Below are positions 34,243 through 43,711 of a DNA stretch of 64,000 nucleotides, one piece after another. The position numbers and the translations under genes are program-made. Every line of letters starts with the position of its first letter. Position 1 is the first letter of the stretch. The DNA comes from Flavobacteriales bacterium. Lineage in GTDB: Bacteria > Bacteroidota > Bacteroidia > Flavobacteriales_D > Sanyastnellaceae. The notes beneath the pieces were generated by a model. The model was not told the DNA's origin, did no database searches, and saw nothing but the letters and a program-made list of their open reading frames with translations. Where the stretch lies: positions 1 through 64,000 of the forward strand of contig CANFLZ010000004.1 of NCBI GenBank assembly GCA_947448135.1. The letters run 5' to 3'.

Positions 34243-34757
34243 TGTATAATTTTTAAACCCGCTTGTATTTGGTGTTCATTGATGGCTGTCTCGTTCATTT
34301 CGTACCGAACACTTCCATTGATATTTTTGAAATTAATATGAGACCCAGCGGAAAGTGCCCCTTCCCAATTGCTGACGAGCAATGTGGATCTATTCTTGAG
34401 CGATTTTTGAAAAGTGCTCCATTCCGCTTTTTTAGATTTGTCGATAAAGACAACATGTGCATTGTCTAAGTTAGCGCCCGGGCTCAACTCAAAAATCTCT
34501 ATCGGCTGTTTTCCTATGTATTGTTGGCCATATTTTAACTGCAAATGCTCGTATACGGAATGATTTCCAACAATGTATATTTTAAAGGAACCTGACTTCA
34601 TGTTACTGGGCCAATTGCTGTTGTTGGCAAATTGATACAAGAAATTGGCCTGCATCATTGCATGCGTATCGCTTTCGTCAATTTTTTGCGAAAGCAATTG
34701 ATGGGAGAGTAAAACCCCCAAAAGGAACATGGAAATTTTTAGAATCCACTTGGCCAT
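34224..34757 (-). CDS. YfiR/HmsC-like periplasmic protein (DUF4154)
   Basis: The 177-residue protein has a signal peptide (ending L-L-S-Q). The mature part has the YfiR-family pattern A-N-F-L-Y-Q-F-A-N near residue 38, F-K-I-Y-I-V-G-N near 57 and a C-terminal I-N-F-K-N-I-N-G-S-V-R-Y-E-M-N. In proteobacteria YfiR is a periplasmic repressor of a diguanylate cyclase; here the downstream partner is a phosphatase. The start is three bases after TATATTCG (34761-34768). Confidence 0.85.
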   Translation of the reverse strand: MAKWILKISMFLLGVLLSHQLLSQKIDESDTHAMMQANFLYQFANNSNWPSNMKSGSFKIYIVGNHSVYEHLQLKYGQQYIGKQPIEIFELSPGANLDNAHVVFIDKSKKAEWSTFQKSLKNRSTLLVSNWEGALSAGSHINFKNINGSVRYEMNETAINEHQIQAGLKIIQWKVNQ

Positions 34758-34828
34758 ATACGAATATATGGATACCCAACGCAGACTAGCTTCATCAGTC
34801 CGGCTTACTATTCACCTTGTATTGTTAA

Positions 34829-35872
34829 TCAATACGCGGTTAAAAAAAAACGATCAACGGAGTATTCTTTTGGAATGGGATCGTTGTTTTCAAGATTCTC
34901 AATCAATAAGCTCGCGATGTAAGGCGCATTCATAACACCTTTGGTCCCCAGGCCATTGAAAATAGCCCATTGCGAAAAGTGTGGATGACGGCCAATGATT
35001 GAGGATCGATCATGCACAGTAGGACGATGTCCTACGTAGGTCTTGGTAACACGAACTTCTACTGGACATTTTTCCTTCAAGTTATTCAACAAGTTCGAAA
35101 CTTGTTGCTCATCAACATTGGTGTCAGCGTTATCCCACTCATAAGTGGATCCAAGTCGCCAACGATGATGGCCCAATGGAAGACAAAAGTTTCCGAAATG
35201 GTATACGAACTGATCATCAAGCTGGTTATTTTCAAATTCAACCAAATGACCTTTGTTGGGAATGATACGGACAGCTTCCCATTTTTTGGTTGTGCTGGAT
35301 AGCCCGGTACAACACACTATAAAATCATACTCGATGCCTTGATAGACAATTCCTTCATTGACATTTTGAACATCATTTTCATTCCAAAAAATCTCTTGAT
35401 AAGCTTTTTTATTTTGAAGAAAATTTTTGGTCGACTTTAAAAATTCTTGAACATTCAACCACCCAGAACCCTTTACTTGTCCCCATCCCAGCGGCGCTTT
35501 CCATGGAGAGATGTTACCATTCCCAGTTTGAACCAATGGCCCCATTTTTTGCGTTTCTTGTTTTTTCTCCCAAAGGATTTTGTAATCTTCAGTGGGAAAA
35601 ATTCGGGCTACCGAAATGGGATGGAAGAATTTTGCATCCAATTCTTTTTCTTGATGTGAATAGAAAGCATGCAGTGTCTGTAGGTACAAGTCAATATCGT
35701 TCAGCGCAGTTACTCGCTTGAAGGAAACAGGATTCCACAACCCTGCCGCATGTTGAGAAGAAGAGGGAAGGGATGGATCGTTGATCACCATCACCTCCCA
35801 CTTTTTTTCAATCATTTGAAGAGCCAGAACAGAGCCCGCAATGCCCTGACCAATGATCAGTGCCTTGGGCAT
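34829..35872 (-). CDS. FAD-dependent oxidoreductase (DAO family)
   Basis: The 347-residue protein has an N-terminal FAD-binding G-Q-G-I-A-G-S-V-L-A, then S-S-Q-H-A-A-G-L-W-N-P. Late H-R-W-R-L-G-S-T-Y-E-W and a C-terminal G-L-G-T-K-G-V-M-N-A-P match the D-amino-acid-oxidase/glycine-oxidase fold. No membrane segment. The substrate is not identifiable. It starts in the kbl stop codon (TAATG), so it is co-expressed with an enzyme of glycine/threonine metabolism, and an amino-acid substrate is plausible. Confidence 0.82.
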   Translation of the reverse strand: MPKALIIGQGIAGSVLALQMIEKKWEVMVINDPSLPSSSQHAAGLWNPVSFKRVTALNDIDLYLQTLHAFYSHQEKELDAKFFHPISVARIFPTEDYKILWEKKQETQKMGPLVQTGNGNISPWKAPLGWGQVKGSGWLNVQEFLKSTKNFLQNKKAYQEIFWNENDVQNVNEGIVYQGIEYDFIVCCTGLSSTTKKWEAVRIIPNKGHLVEFENNQLDDQFVYHFGNFCLPLGHHRWRLGSTYEWDNADTNVDEQQVSNLLNNLKEKCPVEVRVTKTYVGHRPTVHDRSSIIGRHPHFSQWAIFNGLGTKGVMNAPYIASLLIENLENNDPIPKEYSVDRFFLTAY

Positions 35873-37062
35873 TATTGAATTACATTGAGCTTTCTACCTA
35901 CTTTGGTGAAAGCAGCAATGGCTCTATCAATATGCTCAGGTTCGTGCGCTGCGGAAAGTTGAACGCGAATTCTCGCTTGTCCTTTGGCAACAACGGGATA
36001 GAAAAATCCAATTACATAAACGCCTTCTTCCAAAAGGGCATCGGCAAATTCTTGAGCCAATTTCGCATCATATAGCATTACTGGAACTATAGCAGAATCC
36101 CCATCTTTGATGTCAAAACCAGCGGCTTTGATTCCCGTTTTGAAACGGGCAATATTTTGTTCCAGTTTGTCACGCAATGTTGTTGTAGAAGACAAGAGGT
36201 CGAATACAGCAATGGATGCACCCACAATTGATGGAGCCAAACTATTGGAGAATAAATAAGGACGGCTACGTTGACGAAGTAATTCGATGATTTCCTTGCG
36301 ACCTGTGGTAAATCCTCCCATTGCGCCACCCAAGGCTTTGCCCAAAGTGCCTGTGATGATGTCTACTTTGCCAAGAACATTTTTCAATTCTACTGTTCCT
36401 CTGCCTGTGGCTCCAATGAAACCTGTGGCATGGCATTCATCCACCATTACCATCGCGCCATATTTTTTGGCCAATTCGCAAATTTTGTCCAATTGCGCTA
36501 CATAACCATCCATTGAAAAAACGCCATCGGTTACCACCAATTTAAATCGAGCTCCTGCTGCAGCTTGCAATTGGGTTTCCAAATCGCTCATGTCATTGTT
36601 TTTGTATCTGAATCTTTGCGCTTTGCACAATCTTACTCCATCGATGATAGAGGCGTGATTTAATTCGTCGCTGATAATGGCGTCTTGTTCTCCCAGCAAG
36701 GGTTCGAATACCCCGCCGTTGGCATCAAATGCGGCGGCATATAAAATGGTATCTTCTGTATGTAAGAACTCAGCAATTTTCTTCTCTAATGTTTTATGAA
36801 TGTCTTGAGTACCGCAGATGAATCGGACGCTGGACATTCCAAATCCATGCGAATCAATGGCGTCTTTTGCAGCTTGTAAAACCATGGGATGACTCGACAA
36901 ACCCAAATAGTTGTTGGCGCAAAAATTTAATACTTCTTTACCCTCAGTTGTCTTGATCACCGCATCTTGAGGAGTGATGATGATGCGTTCTTTTTTGAAT
37001 AATCCGGCCTCTTGAATGGCCTTTAATTCTTCTTGTAGGAATGATTGCATTGGATAGCTCAT
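35872..37062 (-). CDS. kbl: Glycine C-acetyltransferase (2-amino-3-ketobutyrate CoA ligase)
   Basis: The PLP enzyme cleaves 2-amino-3-ketobutyrate with CoA to glycine and acetyl-CoA in threonine breakdown. The 396 residues contain [14 protein letters not shown] near 45 and [16 protein letters not shown] near 205. The PLP lysine is in [10 protein letters not shown] near 240. The ATG at 37062 is chosen because an exact -7 box (37078-37085) lies just upstream. The FAD oxidoreductase is coupled downstream; threonine dehydrogenase is not in the window. Confidence 0.92.
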   Translation of the reverse strand: MSYPMQSFLQEELKAIQEAGLFKKERIIITPQDAVIKTTEGKEVLNFCANNYLGLSSHPMVLQAAKDAIDSHGFGMSSVRFICGTQDIHKTLEKKIAEFLHTEDTILYAAAFDANGGVFEPLLGEQDAIISDELNHASIIDGVRLCKAQRFRYKNNDMSDLETQLQAAAGARFKLVVTDGVFSMDGYVAQLDKICELAKKYGAMVMVDECHATGFIGATGRGTVELKNVLGKVDIITGTLGKALGGAMGGFTTGRKEIIELLRQRSRPYLFSNSLAPSIVGASIAVFDLLSSTTTLRDKLEQNIARFKTGIKAAGFDIKDGDSAIVPVMLYDAKLAQEFADALLEEGVYVIGFFYPVVAKGQARIRVQLSAAHEPEHIDRAIAAFTKVGRKLNVIQ

Positions 37063-37077
37063 ACGATTGCTTTTGAG

Positions 37078-37085
37078 CAAAAGTA
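37078..37085 (-). promoter_or_regulatory. -7 promoter box for kbl
   Basis: The minus strand reads TACTTTTG, an exact TAnnTTTG match, 15 bases upstream of the ATG at 37062. It makes an upstream start at 37080 unlikely because that codon would lie in the promoter. Confidence 0.55.
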
Positions 37086-37113
37086 AGTAGGAAAGTAAAA
37101 AATGAAAAATGCG

Positions 37114-37821
37114 TTAAAGCATTAGCTTTTCGCAAGCCTGTTTTGCGGCTACTTGTTCAGCACTTTTTTTAGAAGGACCTTCTCCTACACCTTGAATTTC
37201 ACCATCGATGATGGCATGGATGGTATACAGGCTAGATCCATGAACTTGTTTGTGCTGCACAACTGGAAAACTCAGCACGTGCTTGTTCTTTTGAGACCAT
37301 TCGTGTAATTTGCTTTTGCTATCGATTTCATCGTGAATGGTTTCTGTTAAACCATGACGAACAAAAAAATCAAGAACGGTCATTCGGGTTGAGTCGTAAC
37401 CTTTGTCCAGATAAATCGCGCCAATCAATGCCTCTAGCGCATTTCCCAACATGCTTTCATGTAAGTCTTGTCGGCCGATTTCTACTTGAAGTAACGCACG
37501 AATTCCAATTTTTTCACCGATTCTGTTTAGGTTGTCTCTTCTTACAACCTTGCTTTTCATCTTGGTCATTTCTCCTTCAGTTTTGTCGGGGTAATGATCA
37601 AATAAATAGTGGGCTAAAATGGAATCGATGATGGCATCTCCTAAAAATTCAAGACGTTCGTTTGAATTTTTAATACCAGGAAACAATTCTTCGGCTGCAC
37701 TAGCGTGTCTAAGAGCTTGTTGGTAAAGAGAGAACTTTCGGGTAGAAATGCGAAAGGCACTTTTCAGAAAACTGAGAAGTGCCTTGTCTTGTGGATTTAA
37801 TTTCTTAAATAGTGAGATCAT
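37114..37821 (-). CDS. rnc: Ribonuclease III
   Basis: The 235-residue enzyme cleaves double-stranded RNA. The catalytic signature N-E-R-L-E-F-L-G-D-A-I-I-D is near residue 53. The second acidic site L-G-N-A-L-E-A-L-I-G-A-I-Y-L-D is near 125, and a double-stranded RNA-binding domain occupies about 165-235 (G-E-G-P-S-K-K-S-A-E-Q-V-A-A). It overlaps the fabF stop as ATGA and is the third gene of acpP-fabF-rnc. Confidence 0.95.
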   Translation of the reverse strand: MISLFKKLNPQDKALLSFLKSAFRISTRKFSLYQQALRHASAAEELFPGIKNSNERLEFLGDAIIDSILAHYLFDHYPDKTEGEMTKMKSKVVRRDNLNRIGEKIGIRALLQVEIGRQDLHESMLGNALEALIGAIYLDKGYDSTRMTVLDFFVRHGLTETIHDEIDSKSKLHEWSQKNKHVLSFPVVQHKQVHGSSLYTIHAIIDGEIQGVGEGPSKKSAEQVAAKQACEKLML

Positions 37822-39068
37822 TCCATTTTTCGGAAAACGGCAGAGGTATTGTGACCGCCAAATCCGAAAGTGTTGCTCATCGCAATTCGAACTTTTCTTT
37901 CTTGCGCCTTGTTAAACGTGAAGTTTAATTTTGGATCTAAGTCAGGATCGGGGTTCGCGAAATTGATGGTTGGAGGAACGATATCATTTTTAACAGCCAA
38001 TATCGTCGCAATAGCTTCAATGGCTCCGGCAGCACCCAAAAGGTGACCAGTCATTGATTTTGTACTGGAGATATTGAGATTGTATGCATGTTCGCCAAAA
38101 ACACCTTGTATGGCTTTGGCTTCTTGAATGTCTCCCAACGGAGTGGAAGTTCCATGCACATTGATATAATCAATTTCAGAAGGATCGATATTGGCATCTG
38201 AAAGAGCAGCGCGCATCACGTTCAAAGCGCCTAACCCTTCAGGGTGTGGAGCTGTGATGTGGTAGGCGTCAGCACTCATGCCACCTCCAATAATTTCAGC
38301 ATAAATCTTGGCTCCTCGCGCTACAGCGTGCTCGTATGATTCTAGAATCAAACATCCACCACCTTCTCCCAAGACAAAACCATCACGGGTTTGGTCAAAA
38401 GGTCGAGATGCAGTTGCAAAATTCTCATTGTTTTCAGAGAGTGCTTTTAGCGCATTGAATCCTCCAACACCTGCTTCAGTAATTGCCGCTTCAGAACCTC
38501 CTGTAACAAATACATCCGCCTTGCCTAATCTGATATAGGTGCAAGCGTCAATGATTGCATTGTTAGAAGAGGCGCAGGCAGATACTGTGGTGTAGTTAGG
38601 TCCACGGAAACCATATTGAATACTGATATACCCAGAGGCAATATCGGCAATCATTTTTGGGATGAAGAAAGGATTGAAACGAGGCGTTCCATCTCCTTTG
38701 GCAAAATTGAAACATTCTTGTTGGAAAGTGTACAATCCGCCGATTCCAGATCCCCAAATAACACCAACACGATCACGGTTGATTTTTTCTAAATCCATTC
38801 CCGAATCTTCGATAGCTTCTTTCACAACCACCATCGCATAGTGTGTGTAAGGATCCATCTTGCGCGCTTCTTTGCGCTCAATGTGGTCTTCTACATTAAA
38901 GCCTTTCAGCTCACAAGCAAATTTTGTTTTGAATTTTGAAGCGTCAAAACGGGTAATAAGATTAGCCCCGCTAGTCCCAGCTAGCAGGGCATTCCAATAC
39001 TCGGGTACCGTATTGCCTATGGGCGTTAAAGCCCCTAAGCCGGTAACAACGACCCTTTTTAGTTCCAT
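37818..39068 (-). CDS. fabF: Beta-ketoacyl-ACP synthase II
   Basis: The 416-residue condensing enzyme extends acyl-ACP in fatty acid synthesis. The catalytic cysteine is in V-S-A-C-A-S-S-N-N-A near 165. The two histidines are in V-H-G-T-S-T-P near 305 and S-M-T-G-H-L-L-G-A-A near 340. It lies 22 bases after acpP and overlaps rnc. Confidence 0.96.
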   Translation of the reverse strand: MELKRVVVTGLGALTPIGNTVPEYWNALLAGTSGANLITRFDASKFKTKFACELKGFNVEDHIERKEARKMDPYTHYAMVVVKEAIEDSGMDLEKINRDRVGVIWGSGIGGLYTFQQECFNFAKGDGTPRFNPFFIPKMIADIASGYISIQYGFRGPNYTTVSACASSNNAIIDACTYIRLGKADVFVTGGSEAAITEAGVGGFNALKALSENNENFATASRPFDQTRDGFVLGEGGGCLILESYEHAVARGAKIYAEIIGGGMSADAYHITAPHPEGLGALNVMRAALSDANIDPSEIDYINVHGTSTPLGDIQEAKAIQGVFGEHAYNLNISSTKSMTGHLLGAAGAIEAIATILAVKNDIVPPTINFANPDPDLDPKLNFTFNKAQERKVRIAMSNTFGFGGHNTSAVFRKME

Positions 39069-39090
39069 GAGGAAAGGGTAATAGGATTAA

Positions 39091-39327
39091 TTACTTGGTA
39101 TTGCTTTCGATGTAATCGATAGCTTGACCAACAGTAACGATTTTTTCTGCTTGATCGTCTGGAATAGCGATTCCGAACTCTTTTTCGAACTCCATGATCA
39201 ATTCAACGGTGTCCAATGAATCAGCACCCAAATCATTAGTGAAGCTTGCTTCACGCTTTACATCTGCTTCATCCACACCGAGCTTATCAACGATGATGGC
39301 AGTTACTTTCTTTGCAATTTCTGACAT
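39091..39327 (-). CDS. acpP: Acyl carrier protein
   Basis: The 78-residue acidic protein has the phosphopantetheine serine in [10 protein letters not shown] near residue 37. It is the first gene of acpP-fabF-rnc, and its leader is about 30 bases. Confidence 0.97.
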   Translation of the reverse strand: MSEIAKKVTAIIVDKLGVDEADVKREASFTNDLGADSLDTVELIMEFEKEFGIAIPDDQAEKIVTVGQAIDYIESNTK

Positions 39328-39358
39328 AATGTCGAGGTTTTAAAAGGTTAAACGCGGT

Positions 39359-39366
39359 CAAAAGTA
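39359..39366 (-). promoter_or_regulatory. -7 promoter box for acpP-fabF-rnc
   Basis: The minus strand reads TACTTTTG, an exact TAnnTTTG match, 31 bases upstream of the acpP ATG at 39327. A TTG about 21 bases further upstream could be the -33 element. Confidence 0.55.
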
Positions 39367-39426
39367 ATATTTTTTGCAATACCTGAACAATTTTTTTTTC
39401 AATCAGTGCATTTTTGCAAAGAATCT

Positions 39427-40170
39427 ATGGAATTGAATCACTCACGTCGCTTTGATCGACAACTAAAAGTGCCTGGCTTTGAGGCTCCTGCGCAATCTCG
39501 TTTTAATAATGCGCATGTGGCCATTGTGGGTTTGGGAGGTTTGGGTTCGGGTGTGCTTATGGCCTTAGTTTCGGCAGGAATTCAAGAATTTACCTTGATT
39601 GACGGCGATAGTGTAGCCATTCATAATTTGCATCGACAATGGATTTATCAGGAACAACAAGCAGGCATGCTCAAAGTAGAAGCTGCTGCTCAGTGGGCAA
39701 AACAACACAATGGCAATTGTGAAGTGCACACAGTGAGCGAATTTCTAACCACGGATAACGCAAGCTCCATTTTTCATAAAGAGTTTGATTTGGTGATGGA
39801 TTGCGCAGATCAAGTAGAAGCGAAAATTCTGCTTGATACGGTTTTATCAAAAACGGATATCCCTTGGATTTTTGCGGCCTCTGAGCAATGGGATGGAATG
39901 GTTTCTACATTCAATTATCCCAACGAGCAGGGGGAGCGATTTTCCTATTCTCAATTTTTTAATAGCCGAATCAAAGGTTACATGGTGGGTTCTTGCGAAC
40001 AACGAGGCGCATTGGGTCCTGTTGTGCAGGCTGTAGCAATGGTTCAATCCATTGAGGCTTTAAAAGTTTTAAGCAAGCAACAACCCATTTACAATGGCAA
40101 ATTGTGGATTTGGGAAGCCAACCAAGGTTTATTCCTTTCGCCCGCTAATTTGAAAGAGCAAAAGGCTTGA
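39427..40170 (+). CDS. ThiF/MoeB/HesA-family adenylyltransferase
   Basis: The 247-residue protein has the E1-like nucleotide-binding motif G-L-G-G-L-G-S-G-V near residue 38, the metal-binding D-G-D near 60, and N-L-H-R-Q near 69. Family members adenylate the C-terminus of small sulfur carriers (MoaD, ThiS). The zinc CxxC pairs of MoeB are absent. No sulfur-carrier gene is adjacent, so the partner is unknown. The ATG at 39427 is preferred over an extended upstream start because homology begins there. Confidence 0.85.
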   Translation: MELNHSRRFDRQLKVPGFEAPAQSRFNNAHVAIVGLGGLGSGVLMALVSAGIQEFTLIDGDSVAIHNLHRQWIYQEQQAGMLKVEAAAQWAKQHNGNCEVHTVSEFLTTDNASSIFHKEFDLVMDCADQVEAKILLDTVLSKTDIPWIFAASEQWDGMVSTFNYPNEQGERFSYSQFFNSRIKGYMVGSCEQRGALGPVVQAVAMVQSIEALKVLSKQQPIYNGKLWIWEANQGLFLSPANLKEQKA

Positions 40171-40228
40171 TAAAATTTGATTTTAGATTGGGTGCGTTTT
40201 AACGATCGTGCTTATCATTGTAGTGTAT

Positions 40229-41398
40229 ATGCGGTGGATTGTTTTAACGGATGGAATCAGCCCATTTGAATTGGGGGGCATGCAAAAGCATAGCTACAAT
40301 TTGGTGCGTCAATTGGTGATTCAAGGTCAGGAAGTGTTGTTGGCACATTGCATTACGGGTAATAAAAAATTACCCAATGACGCGCAAGTTAAGGAGGGGC
40401 TTGGACTGTCTAGTTTTAAGAGCATCTCTATTTTCACTTTTAGATTTCCCAACCGAGGAAAAATGCCAGGTCATTACATCCAAGAATCTTATGCATATAG
40501 CGATTTGATTTTTCAAGCAATCAAAGGCGAACTGGACCAATATGATGTCATTTTTGCGCAAGGATATAGTGGGTGGAGGTTTATAGAAGAGAGAAAAAAA
40601 GGAAAAAAAATCCCCCCCGTGGTCAATCACCTGCATGGTTTGGAAATGTTTCAAAAGGCATTTGGTTGGAAGAGTAGATTCCAGCAGTGGATGTTGAGAG
40701 GTGTTACCAAGTGGAATATTTCTCATGCTGATGCTACAGTTTCTTTGGGAGGTAGAATCAACGATTTGCTGAGCAAGCAAGGAATTCCAAGTTGTCAAAT
40801 ATTAACGATATCATCGGGAATTGATGAATCTTGGTTTGTAGATTATCCCAAAGAGCGCGGGAACCAAGTAAAAATGCTTTTTGTAGGAAGATTTGAAAGG
40901 AGGAAAGGATTAAATGAGTTGATCAAAGCGTACAAATCTATAGTGGGTGATAAAAAGGAAATTCATTTGGCCATTGCAGGTCCCATCCCGGATCATTTGA
41001 AAGACAAACAATCGGGAATTGTCTATCTGGGGGCAATCAATGATGAAGCCCAAATGATGCGCATTATGGATGAACATCATGTTTTGGTTGTTCCCTCAAT
41101 TTCTGAAGGGATGCCTACAGTCATATTGGAAGGCATGGCCAGAGGCATGGCGATTGTTTGTGCTGATGTCGGTGCTAATTCTATCATGGTGGATGGTCAA
41201 AATGGTTGGGTAATGGAACATGTCACCGTACCGTGTTTGATCCAAGTTTTGGAAGAGGTTTATCAAACTTCGATTGAGAAGATCAATGAGAAGGGTCTTA
41301 ATTCATGCAAAAGAGTAAGAGAAAATTGGGGATGGAGTCAAGTTGGAAGTAATCACATTCAAATAATTGAATCTTGGGTCAATAATTTCAAGAAATGA
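40229..41398 (+). CDS. Glycosyltransferase, GT4 family
   Basis: The 389-residue GT-B enzyme begins W-I-V-L-T-D-G-I-S-P-F-E-L-G-G-M-Q, the glycine-rich N-terminal loop. The C-terminal nucleotide-sugar-binding part has F-V-G-R-F-E-R-R-K-G-L near 220 and V-P-S-I-S-E-G-M-P-T-V-I-L-E-G-M-A near 295, the E-x7-E motif of GT4. It is the first gene of the polysaccharide cluster and overlaps the polymerase gene as ATGA. A weak TATCATTG box lies eight bases upstream of the ATG at 40229. Confidence 0.9.
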   Translation: MRWIVLTDGISPFELGGMQKHSYNLVRQLVIQGQEVLLAHCITGNKKLPNDAQVKEGLGLSSFKSISIFTFRFPNRGKMPGHYIQESYAYSDLIFQAIKGELDQYDVIFAQGYSGWRFIEERKKGKKIPPVVNHLHGLEMFQKAFGWKSRFQQWMLRGVTKWNISHADATVSLGGRINDLLSKQGIPSCQILTISSGIDESWFVDYPKERGNQVKMLFVGRFERRKGLNELIKAYKSIVGDKKEIHLAIAGPIPDHLKDKQSGIVYLGAINDEAQMMRIMDEHHVLVVPSISEGMPTVILEGMARGMAIVCADVGANSIMVDGQNGWVMEHVTVPCLIQVLEEVYQTSIEKINEKGLNSCKRVRENWGWSQVGSNHIQIIESWVNNFKK

Positions 41399-42669
41399 AA
41401 AGGGCGACGCTCATATTTTTATTCGCCAATTTGTTCTTGAGCGCGATTGTATTGTTCAAGGCTCCGTTCGAATTTTATATCGGATATATCGGATATCTTT
41501 TTCTTCCTTATTTGTTTTTCAAATTGGGACCTCCCAAATATGCGCTTATTATATTTCTAGTTGAATTCGTAATAGGTGTCATTTTTGTTCAATTGGGATT
41601 GAATACCTTTCCCCAGCTCATCAAAGTTACCATGGGTTTTTTCCTGTCAGTTGCGTTCTTTGAGTTTGCTATGAAGGTATTCGACGGGGATGTGGAATAT
41701 CTTTTCAAGTTTTATTTGAAGTCAGCTTTTGTCATTAGTGCTATTGGATTGGTTCAGGTGGTTACGCAACGAATTGGTTTTTCTCCAGGGTATAATTACG
41801 GATGGCTTCTAAACAAATGGGGGGTAATCTATGCAGAAGGAGGAGGTATTCGAATGAATTCTTTATTTTCCGAACCATCTTATTACGCATCAACCATGTC
41901 TCCTGCTTTATTTGTTGCAATGTACAATTTATGGAATCGTAAAAATCCGAAATTCATTACGTTTCGTCAAAGTCTTGTTATTTTGATTGCATACCCTCTG
42001 ACACAGTCTGGCGTGGGTATGTTTGGAATTTTGATTTCAATTTTATTGCTGGTATTTAATTCAGGTTTTTTGAGATACAGCTTCTTCGTTATACCGTTGA
42101 TGGCTTTCGGATTTAACTATGCATACGATAATAACCAAGAATTTAGAGGTCGTGTAGACTCAACCTTCGAGATTTACAACACTGGAAATATATATTCTTA
42201 TGATATCCACGGAAGTAGTTTTGTGTTGTATAATCACACCCACATTGCCTCGGAAAATTTTGCTGAGAATCCCATTTTTGGTACAGGACTGGGATCGCAT
42301 GAAACTGCTTTCGATCGATTTTCTCTAACCAATATGTCGGGCGTTGTAGATATAGAATTTAACAAAGCCGATGCTAATTCTATGGCGCTGCGATTGATGA
42401 GTGAAACTGGATTGGCTGGGTTGATTTTCTTTGCTTACTTTTTATTTTCCAATTGGGTATTGAAGTCCTGGTCTTTGCGAGATGATATTTGGATCATTAG
42501 CAATGCCTGTTTTTTGATCATCACACTTCAATTGTTGCGTCAAGGCAATTATTTTTATTGCGGATTCCCTTTTTTCTTGTGGTTGTATTACTATACAAAA
42601 AAGAAAAACACAGCAGAGAAAAACCTTATCTCGAAACCCAAGTTTAAATTCATTTCCAATGAGTCTTAA
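41395..42669 (+). CDS. Wzy-like O-antigen/polysaccharide polymerase
   Basis: The 424-residue membrane protein has about ten to twelve hydrophobic segments and the motif R-M-N-S-L-F-S-E-P-S-Y-Y-A near residue 155. A large periplasmic loop near 255-335 contains S-E-N-F-A-E-N-P-I-F-G-T-G-L-G-S-H-E. This is the O-antigen ligase/polymerase superfamily pattern. Polymerase is preferred to ligase because of its place between glycosyltransferase genes, but sequence alone does not settle it. It overlaps both neighbours (4 and 11 bases). Confidence 0.82.
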   Translation: MKRATLIFLFANLFLSAIVLFKAPFEFYIGYIGYLFLPYLFFKLGPPKYALIIFLVEFVIGVIFVQLGLNTFPQLIKVTMGFFLSVAFFEFAMKVFDGDVEYLFKFYLKSAFVISAIGLVQVVTQRIGFSPGYNYGWLLNKWGVIYAEGGGIRMNSLFSEPSYYASTMSPALFVAMYNLWNRKNPKFITFRQSLVILIAYPLTQSGVGMFGILISILLLVFNSGFLRYSFFVIPLMAFGFNYAYDNNQEFRGRVDSTFEIYNTGNIYSYDIHGSSFVLYNHTHIASENFAENPIFGTGLGSHETAFDRFSLTNMSGVVDIEFNKADANSMALRLMSETGLAGLIFFAYFLFSNWVLKSWSLRDDIWIISNACFLIITLQLLRQGNYFYCGFPFFLWLYYYTKKKNTAEKNLISKPKFKFISNES

Positions 42670-43711
42670 TCAGCCAAAGAAAATTCTGTTTTTATTTCGT
42701 GAACTTGCGGGTTATTTTGTAGCTAGTTTAGAAAAATACACCGCTGAAAAAAATGTAGAGGTAAAGGTTATTTATTGGCCAGTGAATGCGGAGGCCCCAT
42801 TTCAGTGGGGAGATTCCCATCCTAAAATTCAATGGGTGGATAGAACCACTTGGAATCCTGAAGAAACTATAAAAAAAAATCAATCCGGAGAGTACGATTT
42901 AATTGTAGTTTCAGGTTGGAGTGATGTTTCATATAACAAAGTCATTCAATCAAGGGGCAAGGCAAAAAAGGTCGTTACATTTGATACACAGTGGGATGGA
43001 AGTTGGCGGATGAAATTGGGCAGATGGTGGCTTTGGTGGAGGGTTTTGCGTCATATAGATACCGCTTGGGTTCCAGGCGATCGTCAAAGATTGTTTGCGG
43101 AAAAATTGTTTTTCAATCCTCTTCAAATTGTCACGGGATTTTATGTCGCGGATACGACAGGAATTGATGTGACTCAAGAGCATAGAGATGAAGCTGTTTT
43201 TCGAATCGGAATTGTTGCCAGGCTAGTGGAATCGAAGGGTTTTCCAGAAGTGGTACATGCCCTGATTCCATCTCTTAATCAAAATAATAAATGGCAATTG
43301 CACATTTGGGGAACAGGACCTCTTCAAAAACAATTGCCGCAACATCCCCAAATATTTTACCATGGTTTTGCCCAACCTGAGACTTTGAAAAAAGTATGGC
43401 GAGAGTGGAATGTCTTTTTGCTTCCCTCGAAATATGAGCCATGGGGCGTAGTCGTTCATGAAGCTGCTTCTGCAGGACTGCCTTTGGTTTTGACTTCTGC
43501 CGTTGGTGCAGGAGATCAATTTGTACAATCACCGGATAATGGCTTTATCTTTCCCGTCGGCGATTATGCAGCAATGGCTGTTCAATTGAATACAATCTAT
43601 AATTGGAGCAAAGAGGAAAGGGAAAATTGTAAAAATATTTCTTTGGAACAATCTAGATCAATCTCCCATTTTCAATGGGTTGAAAATCTTGAAAAATTGA
43701 GTAAACGATAA
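42659..43711 (+). CDS. Glycosyltransferase, GT4 family
   Basis: The 350-residue GT-B enzyme has an N-terminal K-I-L-F-L-F-R-E-L-A segment. C-terminally it has R-I-G-I-V-A-R-L-V-E-S-K-G near 183 and L-P-S-K-Y-E-P-W-G-V-V-V-H-E-A-A near 257, the E-x7-E-like region. Its sugar and acceptor are unknown. It sits inside the five-gene overlapped cluster, starts 11 bases before the polymerase stop, and shares its stop codon with the asnB start. Confidence 0.88.
   Translation: MSLNQPKKILFLFRELAGYFVASLEKYTAEKNVEVKVIYWPVNAEAPFQWGDSHPKIQWVDRTTWNPEETIKKNQSGEYDLIVVSGWSDVSYNKVIQSRGKAKKVVTFDTQWDGSWRMKLGRWWLWWRVLRHIDTAWVPGDRQRLFAEKLFFNPLQIVTGFYVADTTGIDVTQEHRDEAVFRIGIVARLVESKGFPEVVHALIPSLNQNNKWQLHIWGTGPLQKQLPQHPQIFYHGFAQPETLKKVWREWNVFLLPSKYEPWGVVVHEAASAGLPLVLTSAVGAGDQFVQSPDNGFIFPVGDYAAMAVQLNTIYNWSKEERENCKNISLEQSRSISHFQWVENLEKLSKR

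Noticed and set aside
37839-39068. Antisense reading frames over fabF and other conserved genes
   Set aside because: They are shadow frames of conserved coding sequence with no motif support.
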